Assembly (NCBI RefSeq): GCF_002101585.1
Contig: NZ_LQOT01000025.1
Span: 1 to 64,000 of the forward strand
DNA from: Mycolicibacter engbaekii
GTDB taxonomy: Bacteria; Actinomycetota; Actinomycetes; Mycobacteriales; Mycobacteriaceae
DNA: 64,000 nt
Reading direction: 5' to 3'
In this document: piece after piece, positions 17,041 through 24,969 of the stretch
How the letters are laid out: each line of letters begins with the position of its first letter
Numbering within the stretch: the first letter of the stretch is position 1
The notes under the pieces: generated by a model
Database searches by the model: none
What the model was told of the DNA's origin: nothing
What the model saw: the letters and a program-made list of their open reading frames with translations, nothing else
Position numbers and translations under genes: made by a program

Positions 17041-18372
17041 GTGTCCGACCACGCATCCGGTGATACCACTGCGAGCCACGACGTGACCGACCATCCGACC
17101 ACCCAGTTCCGGCCGTACCAGCACGTCGGCGAGGCAGCTGACCGCCCCGCCGCCGGAACGGATTCCGGGGCCACCGGGTCGATCGACCAGCGTGCCGAGG
17201 CACCGGAGACCCGTTCCTTCGGGGGCTTCCGCACCGAGCGGCGGTTCTCCGAACCGGTCGACCCGTGGCCGCCGACCCCCGCGGAGGGCCGCGGCCGGCA
17301 ACAGTCGTGGAACCCCAACGCCTCCACCACCTGGATTCCACAGCCGATGGAGAACCCCGCTCCCGTCTTCTACGGCGGCAGCCCCGGCGGTGCGGCCCAT
17401 GCCCCCCAGCGTCCCGCCGAGTCCATCGCGCCGTTCTCGGACCTGTCCACCACGTCGTTGTTGCGGCAGGTCAAGCCGCCGCCGACCTCAGGCTGGCGGC
17501 GCCTGCTCTATGTGCTGTCCGGTCAGCTCATCAATGTCGGCGAGAGCCCCCGAACCATCCGGTTCAACGACTTGGTGTCGCAGGTGAACCGGCCGCTGCA
17601 GGGCTGTCACCGGATCGCGGTGCTGTCCCTGAAGGGCGGCGTCGGCAAGACCACCATCACCGCGACCCTGGGCTCGACGTTCGCCTCCATCCGAGGCGAC
17701 CGGGTGGTCGCCGTGGACGCCAATCCCGACCGCGGCACGCTGAACCAGAAGGTGCCGATGGAGACGCCGGCCACGGTGCGGCACCTGTTGCGCGACGCCG
17801 ACGGCATCCAGCGCTACAGCGACGTGCGCAGCTACACCAACCAGGGGCCCAGCCGCCTCGAGGTGCTGGCCTCCGACAGTGACCCGGCGGTCTCGGAGGC
17901 CTTCAGCGGCGAGGATTACGCCAGCACATTGCAGGTACTGGAGCGGTTCTACAGCCTGGTCCTGACCGACTGCGGCACCGGTCTGATGCACTCCGCCATG
18001 TCGGCGGTGCTCGCCAAGGCCGACACCCTGATCGTGGTCAGTTCCGGTTCGGTCGATGGTGCCCGCAGTGCCTCGGCGACGCTGGACTGGCTCGACGCGC
18101 ACGGCCACGAGGACCTGGTGCGTAACTCGATCGCGGTCATCAACGCGGTGCGGCCCCGCTCCGGCAAGGTCGACATGCAGAAAGTGGTCGACCACTTCTC
18201 CCGCCGCTGCCGCGCGGTGCGGTTGGTGCCGTTCGACCCGCACTTGGAAGAGGGCGCGGAGATCGACCTATCGCGGCTGAAGCGGGAGACCCGCGAGGCA
18301 CTGGTCGAACTGGCCGCCGTCGTCGCCGAGGCGTTCCCGGGCGACGACCGGTTCAACCAGCACTTCGTCTGA
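17041..18372 (+). CDS. MinD/ParA-like P-loop ATPase with disordered N-terminus (Rv0530-like)
   Basis: A 443-residue protein. Residues 1-150 are hydrophilic, Pro/Thr/Glu-rich and probably disordered. From about 190 it is a deviant-Walker ATPase: LKGGVGKTT (K198, K203), then VVAVDANPDRGTL as the second motif and LTDCGTGL as Walker B. The same layout, disordered N-terminus plus MinD domain, occurs in EspI-type ESX proteins, but no ESX gene is nearby. A GTG start follows AGGGGAG. It sits after ccsA, separated by 91 bases that may hold its own promoter (TACCCT near 16982). Role unknown; membrane or pole positioning of a partner is typical. Confidence 0.82.
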   Translation: MSDHASGDTTASHDVTDHPTTQFRPYQHVGEAADRPAAGTDSGATGSIDQRAEAPETRSFGGFRTERRFSEPVDPWPPTPAEGRGRQQSWNPNASTTWIPQPMENPAPVFYGGSPGGAAHAPQRPAESIAPFSDLSTTSLLRQVKPPPTSGWRRLLYVLSGQLINVGESPRTIRFNDLVSQVNRPLQGCHRIAVLSLKGGVGKTTITATLGSTFASIRGDRVVAVDANPDRGTLNQKVPMETPATVRHLLRDADGIQRYSDVRSYTNQGPSRLEVLASDSDPAVSEAFSGEDYASTLQVLERFYSLVLTDCGTGLMHSAMSAVLAKADTLIVVSSGSVDGARSASATLDWLDAHGHEDLVRNSIAVINAVRPRSGKVDMQKVVDHFSRRCRAVRLVPFDPHLEEGAEIDLSRLKRETREALVELAAVVAEAFPGDDRFNQHFV

Positions 18373-18399
18373 TCGGACGGTTGCGGCCCGGGTGCAGCT

Positions 18400-18549
18400 C
18401 TAGGGCTGGTTGTCGCCGTGGCTGATGCGCCACAGGAATTCTGGATCGTCGTCGGGACCGATCACGCGCGTCTTCGGCCGGCTGCGAGCCGTACGCAGGC
18501 CGAGGTAGATCAGCGTTCCCAGGGTCAGGACGAGGAGCAGGTAGAGCAC
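18400..18549 (-). CDS. Conserved 49-residue single-helix membrane protein (Rv0530A-like)
   Basis: A short gene. From the GTG at 18549 it encodes one N-terminal transmembrane helix (LYLLLVLTLGTLIYLGL), a basic stop-transfer segment, and a hydrophilic tail with PDDDPEFLWRISHGDN. AGGAGG lies eight bases before this GTG; an alternative GTG at 18558 overlaps that ribosome site and is less likely. The PDDDPEF tail is a pattern I recall from a small conserved actinobacterial protein next to Rv0531. It converges with the MinD-like gene and diverges from the DUF4229-like gene. Function unknown. Confidence 0.7.
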   Translation of the reverse strand: MLYLLLVLTLGTLIYLGLRTARSRPKTRVIGPDDDPEFLWRISHGDNQP

Positions 18550-18619
18550 TCGCGACACCTCCTGGCGCCGAATATACCTTTAGCGGCCAATGAACCGGTC
18601 CGGCCCGTCAGTACCCTTG

Positions 18620-18922
18620 ATGATCGTGGAGACAGGTCGGGCCCGGGCGGGCCGTGCGGTACTCGATGTGGCGCTGTACACCGTGGCACGGTTGGCGCTG
18701 GTAGTCGTACTGACTGCGGTGATCTACGGGCTGGGCCGGCTGATCGGGCTCAGCGACTTCCCGCCGATCATCGCGGCGATGCTGGCGCTGATCGTCGCGC
18801 TGCCGTTGGGGATGTGGCTTTTCACGCCGCTGCGCAGACGGGCGACTCAGAGCCTGTCGGCGGCCGGGGAGCGCCGGCGCCAGGAGCGAGCGGAACTGCA
18901 GGCCCGGCTGCGCGGGGAGTGA
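18620..18922 (+). CDS. DUF4229-like two-helix membrane protein (Rv0531-like)
   Basis: About 100 residues: a basic N-terminus, two hydrophobic helices (VARLALVVVLTAVIYGL and IIAAMLALIVALPLGMWLF), and a charged helical tail with RRRQERAELQARLRGE. The start is ambiguous among ATG 18590, ATG 18620 and GTG 18626. TACCCT at 18612-18617 looks like a -10 element and argues for one of the two later starts, possibly leaderless. It sits between the small PDDDPEF protein and menA, as Rv0531 does. No known function. Confidence 0.72.
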   Translation: MIVETGRARAGRAVLDVALYTVARLALVVVLTAVIYGLGRLIGLSDFPPIIAAMLALIVALPLGMWLFTPLRRRATQSLSAAGERRRQERAELQARLRGE

Positions 18923-18960
18923 GCCGGCGCTGTGCTCGTATCGCACGCACAGCCGAACTC

Positions 18961-18976
18961 GGCGCTAGCCAGCGCC
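18961..18976. terminator. Hairpin between convergent genes
   Basis: GGCGCT-agcc-AGCGCC forms a 6-base stem with a 4-base loop in the 71-base space between the DUF4229-like gene and menA, which converge. There is no T-run, so it is only a possible bidirectional terminator. Confidence 0.3.
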
Positions 18977-18993
18977 GCCGTCCGTGCACAACG

Positions 18994-19863
18994 TCAACGG
19001 AGCCCTAATGCCGTCGCCTCCACGGTTGCCCACACCAACATGACCAGGCCGGTATCGCGCAACACCGGGATCAGCGCCGCCCCGCGCAGTCCGGAGCGCA
19101 CCGGCGCAGCCGCGCGCAGGGCCAGCGGCGTGGCGATCAGGCCGGCCGCACACCACGGTGTGGCCCGCATCAGCGCCAACGTCATCACCCCGGCCAACGC
19201 CAGCAGCAGCGTGTAGAGGACCCGCGTGCGGGCGTCGCCGAGCCGGACCGCCAGCGTCAGTTTGCCGGCCGGCTCGTCGGTGGGGATGTCGCGCAGATTG
19301 TTGGCCACCAGCACCGCCGAGGACAGCGCGCCCACCCCGACTGCCAGCGCGCCGCCGACCCAGTCGATCCGCAGAGCTTGGGTGTATTGGGTGCCCAGCA
19401 CCGCGACCAGGCCGAAGAACACGAAGACCGCGATCTCGCCGAAGCCGGCGTAGCCGTACGGTCGCGACCCGCCGGTGTAGAGCCATGCTCCGGCAATGCA
19501 GACCGCCCCGACTGCCAGCAGCCAGGGTGCGGTGAGCAGGGCCAGCGCCAAGCCGGCCAGCGCTGCCACCGTCAGCGCGGCGATCGCTGCGGACAGGACC
19601 GCCCGTGGGCGCGCCAGCCCGGCGCCCACCAGGCGTACCGGTCCGCTCCGGTCGTCGTCGGTGCCCCGGATGCCGTCGGAGTAATCATTGGCGTAGTTCA
19701 CCCCGATGATCAACGCCACCGCGACGGTCAGCGCCAGCACGGCCTTCCACCACACCGCAGCGCCCAACCACGCCGCCGCGCCCGTTCCGGCGACCACCGG
19801 GGCGATCGCATTGGGCAGGGTGCGGGGACGTGCCCCCTCTATCCATTGTGCGAAGCTGGCCAC
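18994..19863 (-). CDS. menA: 1,4-dihydroxy-2-naphthoate polyprenyltransferase
   Basis: A 289-residue UbiA-family membrane prenyltransferase that joins the polyprenyl chain to DHNA to give demethylmenaquinone. The first aspartate motif is [13 protein letters not shown] (about 59-71) and the second is [11 protein letters not shown], both needed for Mg-diphosphate binding; eight or nine helices surround them. I chose GTG 19863 ([17 protein letters not shown]), which matches the family N-terminus and has AAGGA upstream, rather than the longer open frame that overlaps the divergent gene. In M. tuberculosis (Rv0534c) it is an essential drug target. Confidence 0.95.
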   Translation of the reverse strand: MASFAQWIEGARPRTLPNAIAPVVAGTGAAAWLGAAVWWKAVLALTVAVALIIGVNYANDYSDGIRGTDDDRSGPVRLVGAGLARPRAVLSAAIAALTVAALAGLALALLTAPWLLAVGAVCIAGAWLYTGGSRPYGYAGFGEIAVFVFFGLVAVLGTQYTQALRIDWVGGALAVGVGALSSAVLVANNLRDIPTDEPAGKLTLAVRLGDARTRVLYTLLLALAGVMTLALMRATPWCAAGLIATPLALRAAAPVRSGLRGAALIPVLRDTGLVMLVWATVEATALGLR

Positions 19864-19966
19864 CGCACGATCCTTGCATGAGCGGGGGAACGTGCTCGGC
19901 GGCGACGACCCGATCGGGGCGGCCGTCGGCGGCGAGCGACGAGGCGATGCGGAGGAAGCGGCGGGC

Positions 19967-20743
19967 ATGCTGGGCGTGATCGGCGGTAGCGGCTTCTACT
20001 CCTTCTTCGGCGACGACGCGCGCCGCGTCAGCAGCGACACCCCCTACGGGAGCCCCAGCGCCGAGATCACCGTCGGTGCGGTCGGCGGCCACGAGGTCGC
20101 CTTTCTGCCGCGGCACGGCGCGGCGCACGAGTATTCGGCCCACACGGTTCCCTATCGGGCCAACATGTGGGCGCTACGGGCGCTGGGAGTGCGGCGGATC
20201 CTGGCGCCCTGTGCGGTCGGCAGCCTGACTCCGGAACTGCCCCCCGGCTCGGTGGTGGTCCCCGACCAGCTGGTGGACCGCACCCGCGGCCGTGTCGACA
20301 CCTACTTCGACGACGGCGGTGTGCACGTCGAGTTCGCCGATCCGTACTGCCCCGCGCTGCGGGCCGCGGTGACCGGGCTGCCCGACGTCGTCGACGGCGG
20401 GACCATGGTGGTGATCCAGGGCCCGCGCTTTTCCACCCGCGCCGAAAGTCAATGGTTCGCCGCGGCCGGATTCCGGCTGGTCAACATGACCGGGTATCCC
20501 GAGTCGGTGCTGGCCCGGGAGTTGGAAATGTGTTATGCCGCAGTAGCTCTGGTCACCGACTTGGATGCCGGTGTCGACGTCGGCGCCGGCGTGAAGGCCG
20601 TTGACGTGTTCGCCGAGTTCCAGAAGAACATCGAGCCGTTCAAAAACCTGGTGCACCAAGCCATCGAACAGATCGACGCCGAGCGCACCTGCACGCACTG
20701 CCTGTCGCACGCGGGTGTTCAGCTGCCGTTCGAACTGCCCTGA
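19967..20743 (+). CDS. mtnP: S-methyl-5'-thioadenosine phosphorylase / purine nucleoside phosphorylase family (Rv0535-like)
   Basis: A 258-residue PNP/MTAP family enzyme that splits methylthioadenosine (or related purine nucleosides) with phosphate to adenine and a sugar phosphate. It has IGGSGFY at the start, the phosphate-binding PRHG segment, the [10 protein letters not shown] motif, [12 protein letters not shown] for ribose/base binding, and late TDLDAG for the purine. ATG 19967 has GGAGGAA nine bases upstream; an open extension upstream would collide with menA's start. It diverges from menA across 103 bases. Methionine salvage from polyamine or SAM by-products is the expected role. Confidence 0.9.
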   Translation: MLGVIGGSGFYSFFGDDARRVSSDTPYGSPSAEITVGAVGGHEVAFLPRHGAAHEYSAHTVPYRANMWALRALGVRRILAPCAVGSLTPELPPGSVVVPDQLVDRTRGRVDTYFDDGGVHVEFADPYCPALRAAVTGLPDVVDGGTMVVIQGPRFSTRAESQWFAAAGFRLVNMTGYPESVLARELEMCYAAVALVTDLDAGVDVGAGVKAVDVFAEFQKNIEPFKNLVHQAIEQIDAERTCTHCLSHAGVQLPFELP

Positions 20744-20758
20744 ATCGAAGTAGCGCGC

Positions 20759-21493
20759 TCAGAGGTGGGCGGCCGCATACTCGGCGCCCTGCTCAGTCAT
20801 GCCGTTGACGCCGTACGACGCATGTGCGAAGGGCGGGCCGCCGGCTGGGGCGCCGTTACAGATGGTGTCGCCGTCGGCGCACAGTTCCAAGGCCTTGGAC
20901 GCATACTGTGGACCGATCCGCACTGGTGGCGCGCCGTTGGGCGCAAGGAACTCCGCCGAAGGCTTGCCGAACAAGACGACCGCCGCAACGTGGTTGGCCA
21001 CTGACGGCGGCATCGGCTGGGGGAGGTAGGCGAGGTAGGCGGCGGGGACTTCTTTGGGAACCTCGGCCGACGTGGTGTAGCCGGCCAGCGCCGCACCTTG
21101 TGAGAAGCCGCCCAGCACGATACGGGTGTTGGGGCAGTTCGCGGCGGTGTTCTCGATATGGGTGCCGGCGTCTCGGATACCGTCGACCACGGTGCGGGCG
21201 AAGTCGACACCGCCGCCGAAATCATTGCTGGCGGCGTAGTTGACCGGATACACCTCGAAGGAGCGCTCACCCACCTTGGCCCGCAGCGCATCGACGAAGG
21301 CTTGACCGATGCCGCCGACGCCGGGTGGCTCGCCGGTGCCGCGCGCGAACACCACCTCCACGTCGGGGCAGGGTTGCGCCGAGACGGATGGGACGCCGGG
21401 GGCCACCAGTGCGGCACCGCCCAGCACCATCGCTGCGCCCAGATACCGAGCGATGCGCCGTGTTGTCGTTGCGACGAGTGCAGTGATGTCCAT
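20759..21493 (-). CDS. Secreted cutinase-family serine esterase
   Basis: A 244-residue protein. Counting from ATG 21493, it has a signal peptide ending PSVSA (about residue 39), then a cutinase fold: nucleophile GGFSQGAA (S131), D209 in CADGDTIC, and H224 in FAHASYG. Cysteines 42, 120, 205 and 212 fit two disulfides. Mycobacterial cutinase-like proteins act as cell-wall or extracellular lipases and esterases. An in-frame ATG four codons earlier (21505) is possible, but GAAGG precedes the chosen one. It converges with the MTAP gene with only 15 bases between. Confidence 0.88.
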   Translation of the reverse strand: MDITALVATTTRRIARYLGAAMVLGGAALVAPGVPSVSAQPCPDVEVVFARGTGEPPGVGGIGQAFVDALRAKVGERSFEVYPVNYAASNDFGGGVDFARTVVDGIRDAGTHIENTAANCPNTRIVLGGFSQGAALAGYTTSAEVPKEVPAAYLAYLPQPMPPSVANHVAAVVLFGKPSAEFLAPNGAPPVRIGPQYASKALELCADGDTICNGAPAGGPPFAHASYGVNGMTEQGAEYAAAHL

Positions 21494-21611
21494 CGTGACC
21501 TTCATCCGTATTGTTTGCCCGCGCTCACGAGCAGAAAGTTTCGGCTACCCGTCGTTGGAGTTCGATAAACGCCTCGGTGCACCGGTGCTCGTGCTGGCCG
21601 CGCGAAGGCAC

Positions 21612-23084
21612 TCAGTCGCAGCCCGAGCTGCCCTGCACCACGTCGCCGTCTTCGGCTGCATCGTCGCTGCCCCGATAGATCTTTGGTCCACCCGTGGGTG
21701 CGGCGGTGGGAGAGTTCGCTGATCGGAAGATGCGCGGTGCGCCGGGCTCGCCGGGCTTGTGGCGGTCGTGGGCGGGCACCGTCAGGCGTCCGACGATGAT
21801 CGCCACCCCCAGGACGCACAGGGCAAGGCCGCACAGCACCACGTCGAAGGTGCTGGTGATCTGCTGCGCCAGTCCGTTGCCGTACACCGGGTTCGCCGCC
21901 GCGGCGACGCGCTGGGCCTCCGCGAGCCGCGGAGCCAGACCGACACCCACCACCACGCGCGCCACCGTGAAGCCGACGAGGACGGCGCTCACCGACCAGA
22001 CGGCGGCCCCCGGCAGGGATCGATTACCCAGGTTGAGCCGCAGCCAGATCGCCAGGGCCGCGCTCACCACGTCGAAGGAGGCCATCGCAACGCTGTCGTA
22101 GGGCGAACGCGGCAGGTCCAGGCCGAGCGCGACACTCAGATCGACAATGCGCATGAGGGCCGACCCGCAACTCCAGACCGCGATGAGCAGCAGCGTGTTA
22201 CGGGTCGCCGCCAGCCACGTTGTCGGCGACGCGTCGCGTGCGGCGGCCACCGCGAGCAACGCTCCGGCCGCCACCCACACCAGATAGCCCTCGAAACCGA
22301 CCCCCGCCGTGGAGGTGTTCTGGGCGATGCCGTGAAAGCCGTCGATGTCGCGGCCCACCGGCAGCACCCACACCAGGAGTACGGCAACCACGGTGGCAGC
22401 GCCGAGAAGGACAATGCTGAGCTGGGATGCCTTGTCTCGCATTAGCACCCACCGCGAGGCGAAGAGCACCGTGACCCATGCCACCGCCCCGTACACCAGG
22501 GCGGTCGCGATGATCGCCACCTGCTGGCGGCCGAAGCCGTCGGGAGACTGCGCGTCCGGCAGGGCGAAGCTCACACGCCAATAGAGGTTGAACAGCGTGC
22601 TCAGGGTGGCACCGGCGATCGATGCGTATCCCAGGACGCGGACCGTGCGCCACCACAGGCGCACCGGTCCGGCAAGCACCGGTTGCGCGGCGAGCAACGC
22701 CCCCGCGGTGCCCAGCAGGGCGCCCGGACCCACCCCGCCCGGCGGTCGCGGGCTTCCCCCGTAGCGCGCGGTCTGCACCACGTCGGCGGCTACCACCCCC
22801 AGCACCAACAACAGATACGGCGTGGCCAGCAGCAGTCGCAGGGTCGCGGTGGCGGCCGGATCGGCCGGCTCGCGCGTGATCGCCCAGGGCCCGGCGTAGG
22901 TGGCGGCGATCGCAGCGAGCGCCAGCACCGTGGCGACGGCCAGCGCAACCGACAACCACGCCGTGGTGCCCGGGATTCCGGCGCCGAGGTACACGCTCCA
23001 CGGCAGGGCCGACGCCGTGATCAGCAGTACCGCGGCCGTCGCATCGCGGCCGATATTCCAGGTCCTGGTCGACTCGGCGATCAC
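21612..23084 (-). CDS. Polytopic integral membrane protein (Rv0537c-like)
   Basis: A 490-residue protein with about 12 hydrophobic helices and a hydrophilic C-terminal tail of about 60 residues (HDRHKPGEPGAPRIFRSANS onward) containing a repeated R/KIxRxS-like element (PRIFRS, PKIYRGS). No transport motif is recognised. It is divergent from the next gene, as Rv0537c is from Rv0538, so the pair is syntenic. GTG start with TATGGT six bases upstream and no ribosome site, so it is probably leaderless. Function unknown. Confidence 0.8.
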   Translation of the reverse strand: MIAESTRTWNIGRDATAAVLLITASALPWSVYLGAGIPGTTAWLSVALAVATVLALAAIAATYAGPWAITREPADPAATATLRLLLATPYLLLVLGVVAADVVQTARYGGSPRPPGGVGPGALLGTAGALLAAQPVLAGPVRLWWRTVRVLGYASIAGATLSTLFNLYWRVSFALPDAQSPDGFGRQQVAIIATALVYGAVAWVTVLFASRWVLMRDKASQLSIVLLGAATVVAVLLVWVLPVGRDIDGFHGIAQNTSTAGVGFEGYLVWVAAGALLAVAAARDASPTTWLAATRNTLLLIAVWSCGSALMRIVDLSVALGLDLPRSPYDSVAMASFDVVSAALAIWLRLNLGNRSLPGAAVWSVSAVLVGFTVARVVVGVGLAPRLAEAQRVAAAANPVYGNGLAQQITSTFDVVLCGLALCVLGVAIIVGRLTVPAHDRHKPGEPGAPRIFRSANSPTAAPTGGPKIYRGSDDAAEDGDVVQGSSGCD

Positions 23085-23090
23085 CTGCTC

Positions 23091-23096
23091 ACCATA
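23091..23096 (-). promoter_or_regulatory. Putative -10 element for the Rv0537c-like gene
   Basis: TATGGT (minus strand) ends six bases before the GTG at 23084 without a ribosome site. Confidence 0.45.
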
Positions 23097-23202
23097 GCTG
23101 CGGGCAGCGTGTACGCCGCGGACCTGCGAAAATCAGGTCGCCCGGCTATTGATCAGGCGCGGCTAGACTGGCTAATCGAGTGGCCGCGGAAGGAGACGCG
23201 TA

Positions 23203-24909
23203 ATGGACGTCGCGCTCGGCGTGTCGATCACCGGCGCGCTCGCCCGGCTGGCGCTCGTCGAGTCGGACGGCTACGGCGATGCCGTCCTCGACGAGTCGAT
23301 GCTCGACCTGACGCGCAATCCGGTCGAAACGCTGACCGACACCGTGCTCGGTACGCATCGCATGCTGGCCCAAGAGGGCCATCGGTTGGCGGCGACGCGA
23401 CTGTGCTGGTCGGACTCGGAATTGCTCGCCCAGCTCCGCCGGGCCCTGGAGGAGGCGGGGGTCGAGAACGTCGCCGAGCTGGCCCAGGCGCGTTCGGCCG
23501 TCGCGCTGGCGCGCAACGCCACGGACGAGGACGGTCAGACCACATGGTTGCCCGCCGATCCCGGCGGCGACGCGACCATGACCGCACCGGCGGTGACGCA
23601 GGCCGGCGCCGTGGAGGCAACGTCTACGGAGCTGGCACCAGCGGTGGAGGAAGGCCAGCCGGAGCAACAGCTGGCGTATTCGATGACCGACGACGACGGT
23701 GAGTTGCTGCCGCTGGAGTATGCCGAGAACGACTACGAGGGCTACGAGGCCGACTACGGGGGAGCCGACCCCGCTGAAGCCGACGAACAGGCTCCACCGC
23801 CGCCGGTGGGGCGTGCACTTCTGGTGGGCAGCTCGGTCGGTGGAATTCTGGTCGCCGGGTGCGCGGCACTGGCGGTGGCGGTGACCATCGGCATCCGCCC
23901 GACCGCCGCGTCCACGCCGTCGCAGCCCCCGGTGGTGCAGCCGCCGCAGTCCCAGCCGGTGCCGGGCAACTTCATGCCCGTGCTGCCGATGCCCAAGCCG
24001 GTGCCCACACCGGCTCCGCAGGCTCCACCGCTGAACTCCATTGTCGCGCCGCTTAAGCCCGCGCCGGGCGTCGTTGTTCCGCCGGCGGTGCCGGCACCCC
24101 CGGCGGCACCGGCGCCTCCTGCGGTGATCCCGTTCCCCATTCCGGTGCCGATCATCACCGGGCCGGTCGGTGGCGGCGGCGGTTGGCTGCCCGGCTCGGG
24201 TAACGGTGGCGGAGGTGTCGGGCCTGGCCGGGACCACGGCGAAGGCGGTAACTCCGGCGGCGACGCCGGCTCGGGCGGCAGCACGGGAGGCAACGGCTCC
24301 AGCGGTAACCCGGGCGAATCCGGTGGCGGTTCCGGCGGTTCCGGCGACAGTGGTTCGGGCGGCAACACCGGCGGGTCCGGCGGCAACACCGGCGGGTCCG
24401 GCGGCAACACCGGGGGTTCTGACGGCAGCAGTTCCGGGGGTGGCGACGCGGGCGGATCCGGTTCCGGTGCACAGGGCGGCGACACGAGCGGTTCGGGTTC
24501 GGGGGCTTCCGGGTCGACCGGTTCCGATTCGGGGACGTCCGGCTCCAGCGGTTCGGGTTCGGGAACATCCGGGTCGGGCGGTGCAGGCGGCTCCGGCACT
24601 ACGTCGGGCGGCACCTCGGGTGAATCAGGTAGCTCGGGCGGTACTTCCGCCGGTTCCGGCGGTACTGCCGGCGACTCCGGCGGCGGGTCGAGTTCCGGGG
24701 GCTCAGCCGGCGACGCCGGGGCATCGTCGGGCAGCAGCGGGTCCGGCGGCGGCTCCAGCAGCGGGTCCGGCGGCGGCTCCAGCGGCGACTCCGGCGGCTC
24801 GAGTGGCGGTTCCAGCGGCGACTCCGGCGGCTCAAGCGGTGGTTCCAGCGGTGGCTCGAGCGGTGGTTCCAGCGGCTCGAGCGGTGGCTCGAGTGGTGGG
24901 GCGGACTGA
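23203..24909 (+). CDS. Membrane protein with extracellular Pro-rich and Gly/Ser-repeat domain (Rv0538-like)
   Basis: A 568-residue protein. Residues 1-110 form a soluble domain (MDVALGVSITGALARLALVE) like those of other mycobacterial anchored proteins with an actin/ATPase-like start; 111-200 are acidic; 204-231 are the single transmembrane helix; about 235-325 are Pro-rich (PPVVQPPQ, PKPVPTPAP); and 325-568 are almost only Gly and Ser with Asp, Asn and Thr. The tail is predicted to reach through the cell wall. AAGGAG precedes the ATG. Rv0538 has a Pro/Thr-rich region where this has a much longer Gly/Ser tail. Function unknown. Confidence 0.8.
   Translation: MDVALGVSITGALARLALVESDGYGDAVLDESMLDLTRNPVETLTDTVLGTHRMLAQEGHRLAATRLCWSDSELLAQLRRALEEAGVENVAELAQARSAVALARNATDEDGQTTWLPADPGGDATMTAPAVTQAGAVEATSTELAPAVEEGQPEQQLAYSMTDDDGELLPLEYAENDYEGYEADYGGADPAEADEQAPPPPVGRALLVGSSVGGILVAGCAALAVAVTIGIRPTAASTPSQPPVVQPPQSQPVPGNFMPVLPMPKPVPTPAPQAPPLNSIVAPLKPAPGVVVPPAVPAPPAAPAPPAVIPFPIPVPIITGPVGGGGGWLPGSGNGGGGVGPGRDHGEGGNSGGDAGSGGSTGGNGSSGNPGESGGGSGGSGDSGSGGNTGGSGGNTGGSGGNTGGSDGSSSGGGDAGGSGSGAQGGDTSGSGSGASGSTGSDSGTSGSSGSGSGTSGSGGAGGSGTTSGGTSGESGSSGGTSAGSGGTAGDSGGGSSSGGSAGDAGASSGSSGSGGGSSSGSGGGSSGDSGGSSGGSSGDSGGSSGGSSGGSSGGSSGSSGGSSGGAD
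24175..24906 (+). repeat. Gly/Ser low-complexity coding repeat
   Basis: About 730 bases encoding repeated GGSGGNT units (24361-24414) and later GGSSGDS / GGSSGGS units (24780-24900). The DNA repeats are imperfect but close, so slippage and misassembly are likely here. Confidence 0.85.
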
Positions 24910-24969
24910 ACTTCTCACCCCGGTGACCGCTCAGGGCCCGGTTCGCTGGCCGCGATTCGGGCGCGCGGT

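Noticed and set aside
24360..24906. Regularly spaced repeats that might suggest a CRISPR-like array
   Set aside because: Units are short, adjacent, in frame and encode Gly/Ser repeats; there are no spacers and no cas genes.
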